Below are positions 1 through 12,057 of a stretch of DNA of 64,000 bases, one piece after another. Within the stretch, counting starts at the first letter, position 1, and each line of letters starts with the position of its first letter. The notes beneath the pieces were generated by a model. It saw only the letters and a program-made list of their open reading frames with translations. It ran no database searches and was not told the DNA's origin. The position numbers and the translations under genes are program-made. Location of the stretch: the NCBI RefSeq assembly GCF_016545825.1, contig NC_052618.1:5447398-5511397 (forward strand), in the 5' to 3' direction. The stretch comes from Eucalyptus grandis. Taxonomy: Eukaryota > Streptophyta > Magnoliopsida > Myrtales > Myrtaceae.

Positions 1-288
1 GGCCGACGACTAGCCAGAAGAAGAAAAAAAGAAAAAAAGGAAAAATAAATAAGAAAATAAGAAAAATAAGAAAGAAAATAGAAAAAATAAAATTAAAATA
101 AAATAAATAAAATAAAATAAAATAAAATTATACAAATTTACCAAACATGTTTCTGTTTATTTTTATTCCCAGAACAAGTTTACCAAACGCGTTTTTTTGT
201 TCAAAAATTGTTCTCCGGAACGGAAACACTTTTTTCTATTTCTATTTCTTGGAACAATTTTTAAATAGAAATGTTACCAAACGCACCC
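1..288 (-). mobile_element. Possible end of a MITE (hAT-like or similar)
   Basis: Read on the minus strand, the segment starts at 288 with GGGTGCGTTTGGTAAC, a typical plant MITE-style end. The core TTACCAAAC recurs at about 138, 180 and 275 on the plus strand. Bases 14-130 are an A-rich low-complexity run. No matching second end or target duplication is visible, because the element may extend past the window. The short open frame at 147-353 lies inside it and looks like chance. Confidence 0.35.
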
Positions 289-691
289 TAATTTGCTTCC
301 ACACAATTAAATATGAAGGTGCGATAATTAATATTTTTTTTTGCCATTTTTAGATGCTATTATGTGTTTGCTATTTAGTTCTTTATAATTGGAATTGCAA
401 AAAGTAAATGTTTTTATATGGTTTGTGACCACTTTTTTAGGAACCTCGCTGCGCATGATATGATTTCATGAACTTACACCAACTTAACACTTCCAATAGA
501 ATATAGAGATGTACATATAATAGTAATATTTATTGAGGATTAGAATTTTTTAATCTTCATATTAAATATGAGAAGATTATGTATAAAAACCCGCACAAAG
601 CACAAAATTTGCATCATACCGTGCATTGTCCAATACCATGAGAACATGTTCCAAATGAAATGCCAAAGATGCATTTGTTTGAAAGACTGAC
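289..691. other. AT-rich non-coding stretch downstream of the LRR exons
   Basis: No coding pattern is visible. It lies just 3' (minus strand) of the last recognisable LRR exon, which ends in a good splice donor at 691. A further 3' exon would therefore be expected, but none is seen here, so the gene may be cut short or may continue outside the window. Confidence 0.5.
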
Positions 692-1387
692 CTGGGAAGT
701 GAAAAATGCAGGGGTGCCATGATCATTATCCATCCGAGATTGCCCAGTCAAACTTCTCATCTTGGGGCAATGGTTAATGCTCAGCATTTGTAAGTTGGAG
801 CATTCCATCGTGTGATTTTTTGTCGAGAGGAAACAAGCCAAATTGGGCAACCATTCCAATTTCATCTGCCCAAGCTTCAAGAATGTAATCTTATCCATTG
901 TGCTTCCCTGCCCTTCTTCCTCTACAATCACTTCTTCCATTTGACCACACTCATTTATTTCCATCCGATAAAGATTGGCAAGGCACTGAGCCATTGATGA
1001 AGTAAAAGCATGTCCCAAGTTACTACAATTATAAAGGATGAGAGTAGCCAAAGAATCAAAGCGTATTGATTCTTGAAGATCTCTGTTCCACAGTTGCCTT
1101 AATTTTGGTAGATTGACCAAGTTCAATTCCCATAGCTGAGGCAGTACTCGAGTGCTTTCCACAGCCTCCAGCCTTTCCAAATCAAATATTTCTTCAAGCA
1201 ACTTACAATCAGGCACTTGCAAATAGCCCAAATTATTTAAGACAAGCATCAATCTGGATGGAATAGCGTTAATAAATGATGGACATTTATCTACCACCAC
1301 TGATTTTAGTTGCCAATACAACTTGATGGGATTAAGTTCGTTGTGCCATTTTCCAATCAACCCGGGAACTCGATAGCAGCATTTTCT
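692..1387 (-). CDS. LRR exon of a CNL-type disease-resistance gene (3'-most visible exon)
   Basis: This 696-nt exon (232 codons, phase 0 at both ends) encodes leucine-rich repeats of the irregular type found in RPS2/RPS5-like CNL receptors. Examples are ..LWELNLVNLPKLRQLW.. and ..LQMLSINHCPKMRSL... The likely acceptor is ..TGGAGTAG ending at 1388, and the donor is CAG/GTCAGT at 692/691. I placed the 5' end at 1387 because the next upstream acceptor choice would put a stop codon in frame. Such repeats usually sense effectors or guard host targets in the cytoplasm. The reading frame is open throughout, but the neighbouring upstream exon carries a stop, so the gene as a whole is probably dead. 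Confidence 0.7.
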
Positions 1388-1515
1388 CTACTCCAGCAAA
1401 TGTGCCCTATCAAAAAAATGCATCGTTAAGCATAAACTTCTAGCTAGCAAAAAGCTATTATTCATTTAGTGATCAAAACCGTCCAAATACAGGGAATTTG
1501 GTAACTAGTGCGTAC
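1388..1515 (-). other. Intron between LRR exons
   Basis: A 128-bp intron is bounded on the minus strand by GTACGCAC at its 5' end (1515) and TAG at its 3' end (1388). Its short length contrasts with the roughly 2 kb introns between the upstream exon copies. Confidence 0.55.
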
Positions 1516-2217
1516 CATTTCTTCAAACATATTCTGGATGGTGATGTTGAGGTTTCCTGCCCAAAACCACGCTTCCTTTGATACTTGAACTCTCTTTAAC
1601 TTTGATGCCTCCGTCGGTCCTTGAGAGAAAAACTTCATGTTGGGACATCTAGTCACAATGATATCTTCCAAGAGTGGGAACATCAAAGTGTATCCACCCG
1701 AGCTGAAACTTCTCAACCCTATCAACCCATCAAGCTCCATATACTTCAGTTGATTGAAAGCCACCACACGGCCATCCCCACCTTTCTCATCACTAATGAC
1801 TTCTATCAATATTCTACAATTACTTATCCTCAATTTTGTGAGTGCCACCAAATTTTCAGCAATTGTCGGTGTGAACATTTTTTATAACAACCCATCACAA
1901 TGTGACACATCTAGAGTTTGTAGATGTCGAATATATCTTGAAAATGGTAATATTACTTTCATCTCACGACTCGTGCCTTCTATGGCTTCCTCATTGCTAC
2001 TTGGGTCTTCTAGATAAGATTCACATACAACAAGCTCTTCTAAGTTGGTTAAACTCTCAACGAAACGACATGTGGATATTGAAGACTCTTGGGAGAGATG
2101 ACGAAGCTTAAGCAAACTAAGCTTGCAAAAGAATTCTCCATCATGAAAATGCCCATGCCATATCTCCATCCGTTTCGATAAATCCAACTTTAACTCTTGG
2201 AGATTAGGGAATGCGCC
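1516..2217 (-). pseudogene. LRR exon with an in-frame stop
   Basis: This 702-nt exon (234 codons) starts after acceptor TTTTCTCAG and begins GAFPNLQELKLDLS. It ends at the donor ATG/GTACGC (1516/1515). The LRR pattern is clear, for example LTNLEELVVCESYL and LVALTKLRISNCRILIEV. An in-frame TAA at 1882-1884 interrupts it, right beside a run of A residues, and reading resumes in the same frame at 1881. It has the same length and phase as the exons at 2911, 5681 and 8249. The stop would remove the last repeats and everything 3' of it. Confidence 0.75.
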
Positions 2218-2910
2218 CTGAGAAAATAGTCAAATCAGAATTTAAAGCCAGATTGGTTAAAATAGCATTCATGTATTATGATATAAGTCTTGCATGTTGC
2301 GCGCAATAATTACATTTATAAAATGTTTAGTCTCACGTGATTCAATAAAAGGAAATGTGCCTACATCAAATAAACATTATCAATGATCTTTATATTCAAC
2401 TTGTATCCATATTTGAGCTTAAGTTACTTGTTACATTCATGATTCTAAAGATAAATCCCTTGTGAAAATAACTTCTACGTCAATTACAGTTGCACCAATT
2501 TCAGTAATTAATATCAACAATAATGTCACATCTTTCTGTTTTTAGCAAAACATTAATAATTATTAAAGGATTCAAGTTGGACAACACATTTGTACCATAC
2601 TAAGATCACAACATGTGCCATGTGTTTTCATCTCCATGGCACTTAGGAGAGAGCTAAACTATTGGAATTAGCCTAAACCTTTATTAAAAGGGGACCAACA
2701 AAAATGCATTGGATACATCTGACAAGAATGCTCAATCAGCACTTGAAGAACATGTGATGTTTCGATGTTGAAATATTTTCATAGATTGAAGGTGAGTCGT
2801 ATAGTGTCCATCTTCTATATAGAGCTACTTGTATGAGATGCTTGGTTGTGACCATAATCATCACTTCAAATATTCACCATCAAAGCAAAATAAGTAATCT
2901 TGCGTCGTAC
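2218..2910 (-). other. Intron, related to the upstream repeat unit
   Basis: Non-coding. From about 2,500 to 2,910 it resembles the stretches just left of 5,681 and 8,249, so the duplicated unit includes this flank. It ends at the acceptor of the exon at 2217. Confidence 0.55.
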
Positions 2911-3612
2911 CTTTTCTATCAAGAAGAGAGGTTGTTTATCAGGAAGCATCTCATTCTCAAGGTGCGATGCAAGTATCTCCACCTTCTCACAACCATGCAC
3001 CTTCAAGCTCTTCAATGCCGGCCAATCGGAAGTATGTGTTCCAATGTAGAGGCACTTCAACTCTCTAAGATAATTAAGCTCAAGAGAGGTTAACTTTGGG
3101 AATACAAACCTGGGAACTAGTCCATCTTCCTTTTCGATGATTTCTGCAATGCCACATTCATCGATCTTCAACTCCTCAAGCAGAATGAGATCTTTGGCTA
3201 CTGAGGTTGGAAATAGACAAGCAAGGCTCTCGCATCTAGAAACGCTAATAGAACATAGACCTCGGAACTCAACTTGACAGTGGAGTTCCTTATCCCATAC
3301 ACACTTTAGCTTTGGTAATTCTGATACCGTAAGCTCTTTTAATGGAAGAGCAATAGGATTTCTATCTAGTTGGTTCAGTGGTTGAAGTTCAAAAACAACT
3401 TCCAGCGAACCACATCTTCTTGCATCCAACCTTTCCAAGCTCGAGAGCCTTCTTAGAATAAAAGAACAAACAATGTTGACCAGCTTATTGCATCTATCCA
3501 CACAAAGTGATTTTAGCTTAGGGAAAGAATTTGCGGCAACTTGATTGTCCCATATCATCTCGATGTTATCCAAGCTAGTGATATTTAATGCCTCCAAGCT
3601 AGGAAATGCAAC
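2911..3612 (-). CDS. LRR exon, tandem copy A
   Basis: This exon is 702 nt (234 codons), phase 0/0, from acceptor TTGCAG (before 3612) to donor AAG/GTACGA (2911/2910). It begins VAFPSLEALNITSLDNIEM and ends ..KQPLFLIEK, with regular CNL-type repeats between (for example LKSLCVDRCNKLVNIV). The frame is uninterrupted. It is the best preserved of three near-identical copies (A, B and C), which differ by only a few percent. The reading beyond 2911 in the same frame is intron. Confidence 0.8.
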
Positions 3613-5680
3613 CTGCAATATTCACTCACAAGATTGGTCATTGAGTCAATCATGAACTTTCAAGATGTACATATAGATGAGTGCCAAGATATAAATTAGG
3701 AATTCACAGAATTGATAATTCTACCTTAAGTTGCACGGAAGTTGCACGGAAGGGGAAAAAATGAAGTAAAAAGAAAAAGTGAGTCAAAAAATCTCCATAC
3801 TAATGCTAATGACTCTAGGACGAGAAGGCTATTGGAATTAGTCGAGACAAAACAAAAAGTAGGAATTTTGAATAGATTCTGTTGACAATGGGTAAAATGG
3901 TAATTTAGATATGCTTATATAACTATCATATGTAATTACATTAGCATCTCATAATCCCAAGCTTAAAATAAAATCTCTCCAACTCTTGAATTTCATTAAT
4001 TTCCCATAGTAGTTCAATAAACTATGCTTTTTATTTCCTAGCCCAAGAACGAAATAGCTAGTATACGTAACAATTGTTAAATCACTCAGAGATGGTATTT
4101 AACTTACAATATGGATGAAACTCTTCAATGAAATTGCAGTACACTTAGAGAAGTCACTGAATGGATCACTTTGGTCTTGCTATACATGTAAAACTAAAAT
4201 GGGTGATTTCCGAAGCCTTGGACCCTAGAGATCTTTGCTCAGTTTGACGATAGAGATGGCTCAAATTCCTTTTGCTTGTGCAATTATGAGAAAGTAAAGC
4301 TTTCTTTGATTGGAAAATAATCGAGATCATGCAAGTGCAAACGGAGTCAAGTGAGCATCTTAAAGCCCCTTTCATCTCTAGCCTCTTGAACTTTGCTACT
4401 CACTTTCCTCTCAAATGTATTTTCAATTGCTTTCAATGTACTTGCATACAATGTCCAAGCCATATGTATGAAATTGCTAAGAGTTTTAAGTTTTTTGTGA
4501 AAATCCAAAGCTCTTAGAGATCCTCATTGGTAGTTTGTATTTTGTATTACCTATTCATTCTTAGTACAGGTATTGTGAGAGATGTTTAGCCATCTTTACG
4601 AAAACTATCTCTAGAGAAATAAAAAGTAAGAAATTTCAACTCAAACATATGGGCCATTTCAAAACATAAAATGCCTGTACGCTACTCAATTTCTTTTAGA
4701 TTTCGAATTTAAGAACTTCCAAGATGTAAATATAGACGGGTGCCAAGGGGAGAGGGAGATTATCCATTTGCGCAAAAGAAAATAAAAGTAAAATACAAAA
4801 TAGAAGGAAAAAAATCTCCACAGTAATGTCATTTCTTATTTCCTTGAAGTATTTCGTATAAATACATAAAAGTTTTCTAAAATTCTGACTAAAAATGACA
4901 AGGAATTTTGCAATAGTCTTTCCATGGGAAAATAACTTAAAATTGAGAGCTTTATTGGATAGTGAGCCAGTTTTATTCCATCATGAAAGTTTCTCTTGTA
5001 GAAATGGGTTAGCAGGGGAAGCATTACTTATCTCTATGTATATAATAAAACAAACCACAACACTTTCAACATCCCATTTTGGCCCAAAAGTTCAAATTTT
5101 TTGCATGGCCAGTGTCTAATGTGAACTAACCATATATGAATTTGACAATGGGCAAATTGGGAAATAGGGATATGCTCCTATAGCAATGACATAATCACAT
5201 TACTCTGTCATAGATTCCGAATTTTAATCAAATCTTTCCCTCTCTTCAATTTAGTTCCGTACCTAAAACAATCGAATCACATTTTATATGCTATATTTAA
5301 TGTCAAGGAAAATGTCCCATCTTTCCATTTTTAGCATAACATCAGTCATTAAAGTACTACAAATATTGAAAGCACAAGGCATGTGGGTGATCTTACGATG
5401 GCACAAATGTGTTATCTAATTTGAACGAAATTAGCCTATGCCTTTTTTTAAGGGTATAGACGAGTATGATTTGATACATGGGACATTGACAAGAACTTTG
5501 GTCAATATTTGAAGAGTATATGATGTTTCAATCTTGTAATTTTACTATGGATTCAAGGAGAGTTGTAAATTTTTTTACATCTTCATGTATAGAGCTACTT
5601 ATATGAGATGCTTGGTTGTGATCTTAGTCATCACTTCAAATATTCACCATAAAAGAAAAACAACTAATCTTGGGTCATAC
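3613..5680 (-). other. Intron of repeat unit A
   Basis: About 2.07 kb without coding signal. Bases 4,959-5,160 are present here but missing from the matching place in unit B (see findings). Short open frames around 4,166-4,517 recur in units B and C only because the whole intron was copied. Frame lengths are not conserved, so I do not call genes. Confidence 0.6.
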
Positions 5681-6382
5681 CTTTTCTATCAAGAAGAGAG
5701 GTTGTTTATCAAGTCGCATCTTATTCTCAAGGTGCGATGCAAGTATCTCCACTTTCTCACAACCATACACCTTCAAGCTCTTCAATGCCGGCCAATGGGA
5801 AGTATGTGTTCCAATGTAGAGGCACTTCAACTCTCTCAGAAAATTAAGCTCAAGAGAGGTTAACTTTGGGAATACAAACCTGGGAACTAGTCCATCTTCC
5901 TTTTCAATGATTTTTGCAATGCCACATGCATTGATCTTCAACACCTCAAGCTGCATGAGATCTTTGGCTACTGAGGTTGGAAACAGACAAGCAAGGCTCT
6001 CGCATCTAGAAACACTAATAGAACGTAGACCTTGGAACTCAACTTGATAGTGGAGTTCCTTATCCCATACACACTTTAGCTTTGGTAGTTCTGATACCGT
6101 AAGCTCTTTTAATGGAAGAGGAATAGGATTTTTACCTAGATGGTTTAGTGGTTGAAGTTCAAAAACAACTTCAAGCGAACCACATCTTCTTGCATCCAAT
6201 CTTTCCAAGCTCGAGAGCCTTCTTAGAATGAAAGAACAAACAATGTTGACCAGCTTATTGCATCTATCCACACAAAGCGATTTTAGCTTAGGGAAAGAAT
6301 TTGCGGCAACTTGATTGTCCCATATCATCTCGATGTTATCCAAGCTAGCGATATTTAATGCCTCCAAGCTAGGAAATGCAAC
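5681..6382 (-). CDS. LRR exon, tandem copy B
   Basis: The exon is 702 nt, phase 0/0, from acceptor TTGCAG to donor AAG/GTATGA, and open throughout. It encodes the same repeats as copy A with scattered substitutions (for example LGKNPIPLPLKEL against LDRNPIALPLKEL). Equal length and symmetric phase mean that adding or losing one unit keeps the protein frame. Whether A and B are spliced into one transcript cannot be told from the sequence. Confidence 0.78.
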
Positions 6383-8248
6383 CTGCAATATTCACTCACG
6401 GGATTGGTCATTGAGTCAATCATGAACTTTCAAGATGTACATATAGATGAGTGCCAAGATATAAATTAGGAATTCACAGAATTGATAATTCTACCTTAAG
6501 TTGCACGGAAGTTGCACGGAAGGGGAAAAAATGAAGTAAAAAGAAAAAGTGAGTCAAAAAATCTCCATACTAATGCTGATGACTCTAGGATGAGAAGGCT
6601 ATTGGAATTAGTCGAGACAAAATAAAAAGTAGGAATTCTGAATAGATTCTATTGACAATGGGTAAAATGATAATTTGGATATGCTTATATAACTATCATA
6701 TGTAATTACATTAGTATCTCATAATCCCAAGCTTAAAATAAAATCTCCCAACTCTTGAATTTCATTAATTTCCCATAATAGTCCAATAAACTTTGTGCTT
6801 TTTATTTCCTAGCCCAAGAATGAAATAGCTAGTATACGTAACAATTGTTAAATCACTCAGAGACGGTTATTTAAGTTACAATATGGATGGAAGTCTTCAA
6901 TGAAATTGCAGTACACTTAGAGAAGTCACTAAATGGATCACTTTGGTCTTGCAATTCCTATAAAACTAAAATGGGTGATTTCCGAAGCATTGGACCCAAG
7001 AGATCTTTGCTCAGTTTGGTGATAGTGATGGCTCAGATTCCTTTTGCCTGTTCAATTATGAGAAAGTAAAGCTTTCTTTGATTGGAAAATAATCGAGATC
7101 TTGCAAGTGCAAACAGAGTCAAGTAAGCATCTTAAAGCTCCTTTCATCTCTAGCCTCTTGAACTTTGCTGCTCACTTTCCTCTCAGATGTATTTTCAATT
7201 GCTTTCAATGTACTTGCATACAATGTCCAAGCCGTATGTATGAAATCGCTAGAATTGAAGTTTTTTTGTGAAAATCGAAAGCTTTTAGAGATCCTGATTG
7301 GTAATTTGTATTTTGTATTACCTATTCATTCTTAGTACAGGTATTATAAGAGATGTTCAACCATCTTTACGAAAACTATCTCTAGAGAAATAAAAAGTAA
7401 GAAATTTCAACTCAAACATATGGGCCATTTCAAAACATAAAATGCCAGTACGCTACTCAATTTCTTTTAGATTATGAATTCAAGAACTTCCAAGATGTAA
7501 ATATAGACGGGTGCCGAGGGGAGAGGGAGATTATCCAGTTGCACAAAAGAAAATAAAAGTAAAATACAAAATAGAAGGAAAAAAACTCCACAGTAATCAT
7601 TTCTTATTTCCTAGAAGTATTTCGTATAAATATAGAAAAGTTTTCTAAAATTCTGACTAAAAACAACAAGGAATTTTTCAATAGTCTTTCCATGGGAAAA
7701 TAGCTTAAAATTGAGAGCTTTATTGGGAAATAGGGATATGCTCCTATAGCAATGACATAATCACATTACTTTGTCATAGATTCGGAATTTTAATCAAATC
7801 TTTCCCTCTCTTCAATTTAGTTCCGTACCTAAAACAATCGAATCACATTTTATATGCTGTATTTAATGTCAAGAAAATGTCCCATCTTTCCAATTTTTAG
7901 CATAACATCAGTCATTAGAGTACCACAAATATTGAAAGCACATGGCATGGGGGGTGATCTTACGATGGCACAAGTGTGTTCTCTAATTTGAACGAAATTA
8001 GCTTATGCCTTTTTTTAAGGGGGATAGACGAGTATGATTTGATACATCGGACATTGACAAGAACTTTGGTCAATATTTGAAGAATATATGATGTTTCAAT
8101 CTTGTAATTTTACTATGGATTCAAGGAGAGTTGTAAATTTTTTTACATCTTCATGTATAGAGCTACTTGTATGAGATACTTGGCTGTGATCTTAGTCATC
8201 AATTCAAATATTCACCATCAAAGCAAAACAAATAATCTTAGGTCATAC
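6383..8248 (-). other. Intron of repeat unit B
   Basis: About 1.87 kb, matching the intron of unit A except for a 202-bp deletion around 7,720. No coding signal is seen. Confidence 0.6.
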
Positions 8249-8953
8249 CTTTTTCTATCAAGAAGAGAGGCTGTTTATCAAGTGTCATCGCATTCTCAAG
8301 GTGCGATGCAAGTATCTCCACTTTCTCACAACCATGCACCTTCAAGCTCTTCAATGCTGGCCAATGGGAAGTATGTGTTCCAATGTAGAGGCACTTCAAC
8401 TCTCTCAGAAAATTAAGCTCAAGAGAGGTTAACTTTGGGAATACAAACTTGGGAACTAGTCCATCTTCCTTTTCGATGATTTTTGCAATGCCACATGCAT
8501 TGATCTTCAACACCTCAAGCTGCATGAGATCTTTGGCTACTGAGGTTGGAAACAGACAAGCAAGGCTCTTGCATCTAGAAACGCTAATAGGACGTAGACC
8601 TTGGAACTCAACTTGACAGTGGAGTTCCTTATCCCATACACACTTCAGCTTTGGTGATTCTGATACCGTAAGCTCTTTTAATGGAAGAGGAATAGGATTT
8701 CTATCTAGATGGTTCAGTGGTTCAAGTTAAAAAAAACAACTTCAAGTGAACCACATCTTCTTGCATCCAATCTTTCCAAGCTCGAGAGCCTTCTTAGAAT
8801 GAAAGAACAAACAATGTTGACCAGCTTATTGCATCTATCCACACAAAGCGATTTTAGCTTACGGAAAGAATTTGCAGCAACTTGATTGTCCCATATCATC
8901 TTGATGTTATCCAAGCTAGCAATATTTAATGCCTCCAAGCTAGGAAATGCAAC
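8249..8953 (-). pseudogene. LRR exon, tandem copy C, frameshifted
   Basis: This is the third copy of the exon, at 705 nt instead of 702. An A-rich tract near 8,730 has gained two bases, so translation from the exon start stops soon after ..SLEVVF. A further base is inserted in the T-run beside the splice donor (about 8,250). The three extra bases add up to a multiple of three, but the stop lies between the two shifts, so the exon cannot be read through. Between the shifts the LRR frame is otherwise well kept, which suggests recent loss. Confidence 0.78.
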
Positions 8954-10036
8954 CTGCAATATTCACTCACAGGATTGGTCATTGAGTCAATCATGAACTT
9001 TCAAGATGTACATATAGATGAGTGCCAAGATATAAATTAGGAATTCATAGAATTGATGATAATTCTACCTTAAGTTGAACGAAAGGGAAAAAAGAATGAA
9101 GCCAAAAAAAGTGAGTCAAAAAATCTCCATACTAATGCTAATGACTCTAGGACGAGAAGGCTATTGGAATTAGTCGAGACAAAACAAAAAGTCGGAATTC
9201 TGAATAGATTCTGTTGACAATGGGTAAAATGGTAATTTGGATATGCTTATATAACTATCATATATAATTACATAAGTATCTCATAATCCCAAGCTTAAAA
9301 TAAAATCTCTCAACTCTTGAATTTCATTAATTTCCCATAATATTCCAATAAACTTTGTGCTCTTTTTTTTCCTAACCCAAGAATGAAATAGCTAGTATAC
9401 GTAACAATTGTTAAATCACTTAGAGACGGTTATTTAAGTTACAATATGGATGGAAGTCTTCAATGAAATTGCAGTACACTTAGAGAAGTCACTAAATGGA
9501 TCACTTTGGTCTTGCGATTCCTGTAAAACTAAAATGGATGATTTTCGAAGCCTTGGACCCAAGAGATCTTTGCTCAGTTTGGTGATAGAGATGGCGCAGA
9601 TTCCTTTTGCTTGTGCAATTATGAGAAAGTAAAGCTTTCTTTGATTGGAAAATAACCGAGATCTTGCAAGTGCAAATGGAGTCAAGTGAGCATCTTAAAG
9701 CCCCTTTCATCTCTAGCCTCTTGAACTTTGCTGCTCACTTTCCTCTCAAGTGTATTTCAATTGCTTTCAATGTACTTGCATACAATGTCCAAGCCGTATG
9801 TATGAAATTGCTAAGAGTTTTAAGTTTTTTGTGAAAGTCCAAAGCTTTTAGAGATCCTCATTGGTAGTTTGTATTTTGTATTACCTATTCATTCTTAGTA
9901 CAAGTATTATAAGAGATGTTCAACCATCTTTACGAAAACTATCTCTAGAGAAATAATGAGTAAGAAATTTCAACTCAAACATATGGGCCATTTCGAAACA
10001 TAAAATGCCTGTACGCTACTCAATTTCTTTTAAATT
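8954..10036 (-). other. Partial intron of repeat unit C, running into the gap
   Basis: It matches the intron of units A and B up to the assembly gap. Bases just before the gap correspond to about 4,700 in unit A. The rest of the unit and any 5' exons (NB-ARC, coiled coil) are not visible. Confidence 0.6.
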
Positions 10037-10136
10037 NNNNNNNNNNNNNNNNNNNNNNNNNNNNNNNNNNNNNNNNNNNNNNNNNNNNNNNNNNNNNNNN
10101 NNNNNNNNNNNNNNNNNNNNNNNNNNNNNNNNNNNN
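10037..10136. other. Assembly gap (100 N)
   Basis: Exactly 100 unknown bases, the conventional size for a gap of unknown length. The left side is LRR-gene intron and the right side is Copia integrase, so the true junction is unknown. Confidence 0.99.
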
Positions 10137-10690
10137 GATTGTAACCCAAGAAAATATAGGGAATGGAGCGGAAATCTATCGTATGGGCATTATAATGACG
10201 TGACACCGAAAGATTTTTAAGAAGGAATAATGCAGAGGATGATTGTAAACCATTTGAAAGGGGGAGACAAGATTATTGACCTTGGATGGCATCTGGTTGA
10301 TGAGGTCGACCACCATTTCGAATGCGTAGTGCCAGTATTGGTGAGGGACAAAGCCATGAGCTAATAATGTTAAACCAGTTTCAACTATATACTGTGATAA
10401 TGTTCAACTACCCCTTGCTATTCATGGGTATGAAGGGCAGAAATTGGTGAGCAATACCAATTTTCGAGAAAAAGGAGGGCATGACATGAAATTCCCCACC
10501 CTAGTTTGTTTGAATGGCTTTTATTTTTTGTGAAAAGTGACATTCGACAAGAGCTTGGAAAGTAAGAAAAATGAAGTAAATATCTCACTTTTCTTTAAGA
10601 GGATAATACCAAATAAATTTGGTGCAATCTTCAACAAAAATAATGAAATAACAATAACCATTAGTTGAAACAACATGAGAAGAACTCCAA
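10137..10690 (-). pseudogene. Copia integrase core remnant
   Basis: The minus-strand translation shows YSDVWSSS, GYCYFIIFVED, FIWYYPLKEKS and FFSKIGIAHQF, then a segment matching the late core, all in the usual Copia order but with stop codons and shifts. It inserts element cDNA into the host genome in intact relatives. The reading continues to the gap edge with a typical ..IFSWV.. end of the core domain. Confidence 0.75.
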
Positions 10691-10696
10691 ACATCA

Positions 10697-11280
10697 CTAT
10701 AAATTAAATCCAATCAAACTATGAGTTGGAGATTCAACGAAGACATTATTTTCAAGTGCAAATTTTTGAATCAAAAGTAAACACTTAGAAATATCAGGGA
10801 CATGAAGAACATCATTTAAATGTAAAGAAAGATTTGAAATAGAGGAGGGAATATAATAAGTACCAATATTAGTGATTTTGAGACCCTTACCTTTTTCGAC
10901 ATGTAGTTGATCTGATCCATTATAAGCTTTGTAGGAAGAGAGGGATTGTATAAGGCATAACATGGTGTAAGGCACCCATGTTAGGGTACCAAGGTAGGGT
11001 GTTGGTAGGTGTAGGTAAATGAGGGGGGGCTTAGGTTGGCATTGGGAGAATAAGAGGGTTGAGAAGATGAAGTAGAAGAAGGGGATGTGTAGGCGGTGGA
11101 TAATAAGGTATATCTGGAGGACGATAGTAGCATGTGGCAATAGTGTGATTTGTATGTTGACAGATGGAACACCATAATTGACCATGTTAAAAACCATGGG
11201 TACCATGACCATAGCCAAAGTGGCGATCGCAAACCCCGCGACCTCTAGACTGACCATGGCTAGAGAAAAGAGGAACCAAG
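10697..11280 (-). pseudogene. Copia zinc knuckle and protease-integrase linker remnant
   Basis: One frame holds a glycine/arginine-rich stretch followed by CSICQHTNHTIATC (CX2CX4HX4C, a Gag nucleic-acid binding knuckle) at about 11,130-11,171. Another frame downstream holds NGSDQLHVEKGKGLKI..VLHVPDISKCLLLIQKFA.., the segment just before integrase in Copia polyproteins. The protease active site (D-S/T-G) is not present, so a deletion or frameshift removed it. Confidence 0.75.
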
Positions 11281-11368
11281 AGGGGTGGAGGCATTTTGTC
11301 GAGTAGAGTTGGCTATAGCAAAGTTAACTTGAGAGGAAGGCTTGTAGATCTACAACTTCTAGAAGGCC

Positions 11369-12006
11369 TTAATGCTCTCCGTAAACGAGATTTTTTTTAG
11401 AATGACCAAGTAATATAGGAACAATGTCTTGGAGATCAGATTGGAGGCCGTAGAAGATATGGACATTGAAATCCTCTGGTTCAAGAGGCTTGCCTACAAC
11501 ACCCATCTCATCGACAATGGATTTAGCACGTTGGAGGCAATCAATAACTGATTTGTCATGTTTCTGTTGCAGATGCTGAAGACTGAGATGAAGAGAAAAC
11601 ACTTGTGTAGCGAAAGTTGAGCCAAAAGAGGCATTGAGAGCATCCCAGATGGCTTTACTAGTTGGTTTACTTATAATTAGAGGTAAAATGATTCTGAGAG
11701 GGATGCAATTAGAAGACTCTTGATGGAAGCGTTTTGTTATTGTCAGAGAGCTACTTGGGGCTGCATTAGAGGGACACATTTTGGTTCTATCAACATGGTC
11801 ATAGAGGTTTTGTCCTTTGAGATACGAGATGACCCATGCTTTTGATAACAAGTAATTGGATGCTTTGAGACTTAGAGAAAGGAAGTGGTGAACAGATCCA
11901 AATGGAGGAAGTGTGGAAGCGGGGTTTATAATGGCAATAATGGTGGTGGTGGCGGGAAGATTCTCTAGGGTCATGATGACCGCCCTTGTAGGGAACAAAA
12001 AAGGAG
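11369..12006 (-). pseudogene. Copia Gag fragment
   Basis: The fragment has the conserved Gag signature of plant Copia elements: SNYLLSKAWVISYLKGQNLY near the start, then SKAIWDALNASFGS and a helical stretch ending ..FNVHIFYGLQSDLQDIV. Gag would form the virus-like particle. About 60-80 residues expected in the middle seem to be missing, and the C-terminal frame is lost after ..NLVYGEH. Confidence 0.75.
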
Positions 12007-12057
12007 AAGAACGGTAGGGTTGAAAGTGGCGTTAGCCTTACATGGCTCTTGATATCA

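Larger units (their letters stand above)
2500..10036 (-). repeat. Three tandem exon-plus-intron units of an LRR gene
   Basis: Exon ends lie at 2911, 5681 and 8249, giving unit lengths of 2,770 and 2,568 bp, with the third cut by the gap. Homology covers both exon and intron, so the copies arose by unequal crossing-over or local duplication of genomic DNA, not by retroposition. Tandem near-identical units next to a gap also raise the risk of collapsed or missing copies in the assembly. Confidence 0.85.

Noticed and set aside
147..353. Phe-rich 68-codon frame
   Set aside because: Low-complexity sequence within a probable MITE.
4166..4517. Short frames recurring in all three LRR introns (also 6,887-7,069 and 9,434-9,710)
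   Set aside because: They recur because the intron was copied. Frames on both strands overlap, and lengths are not conserved among copies.
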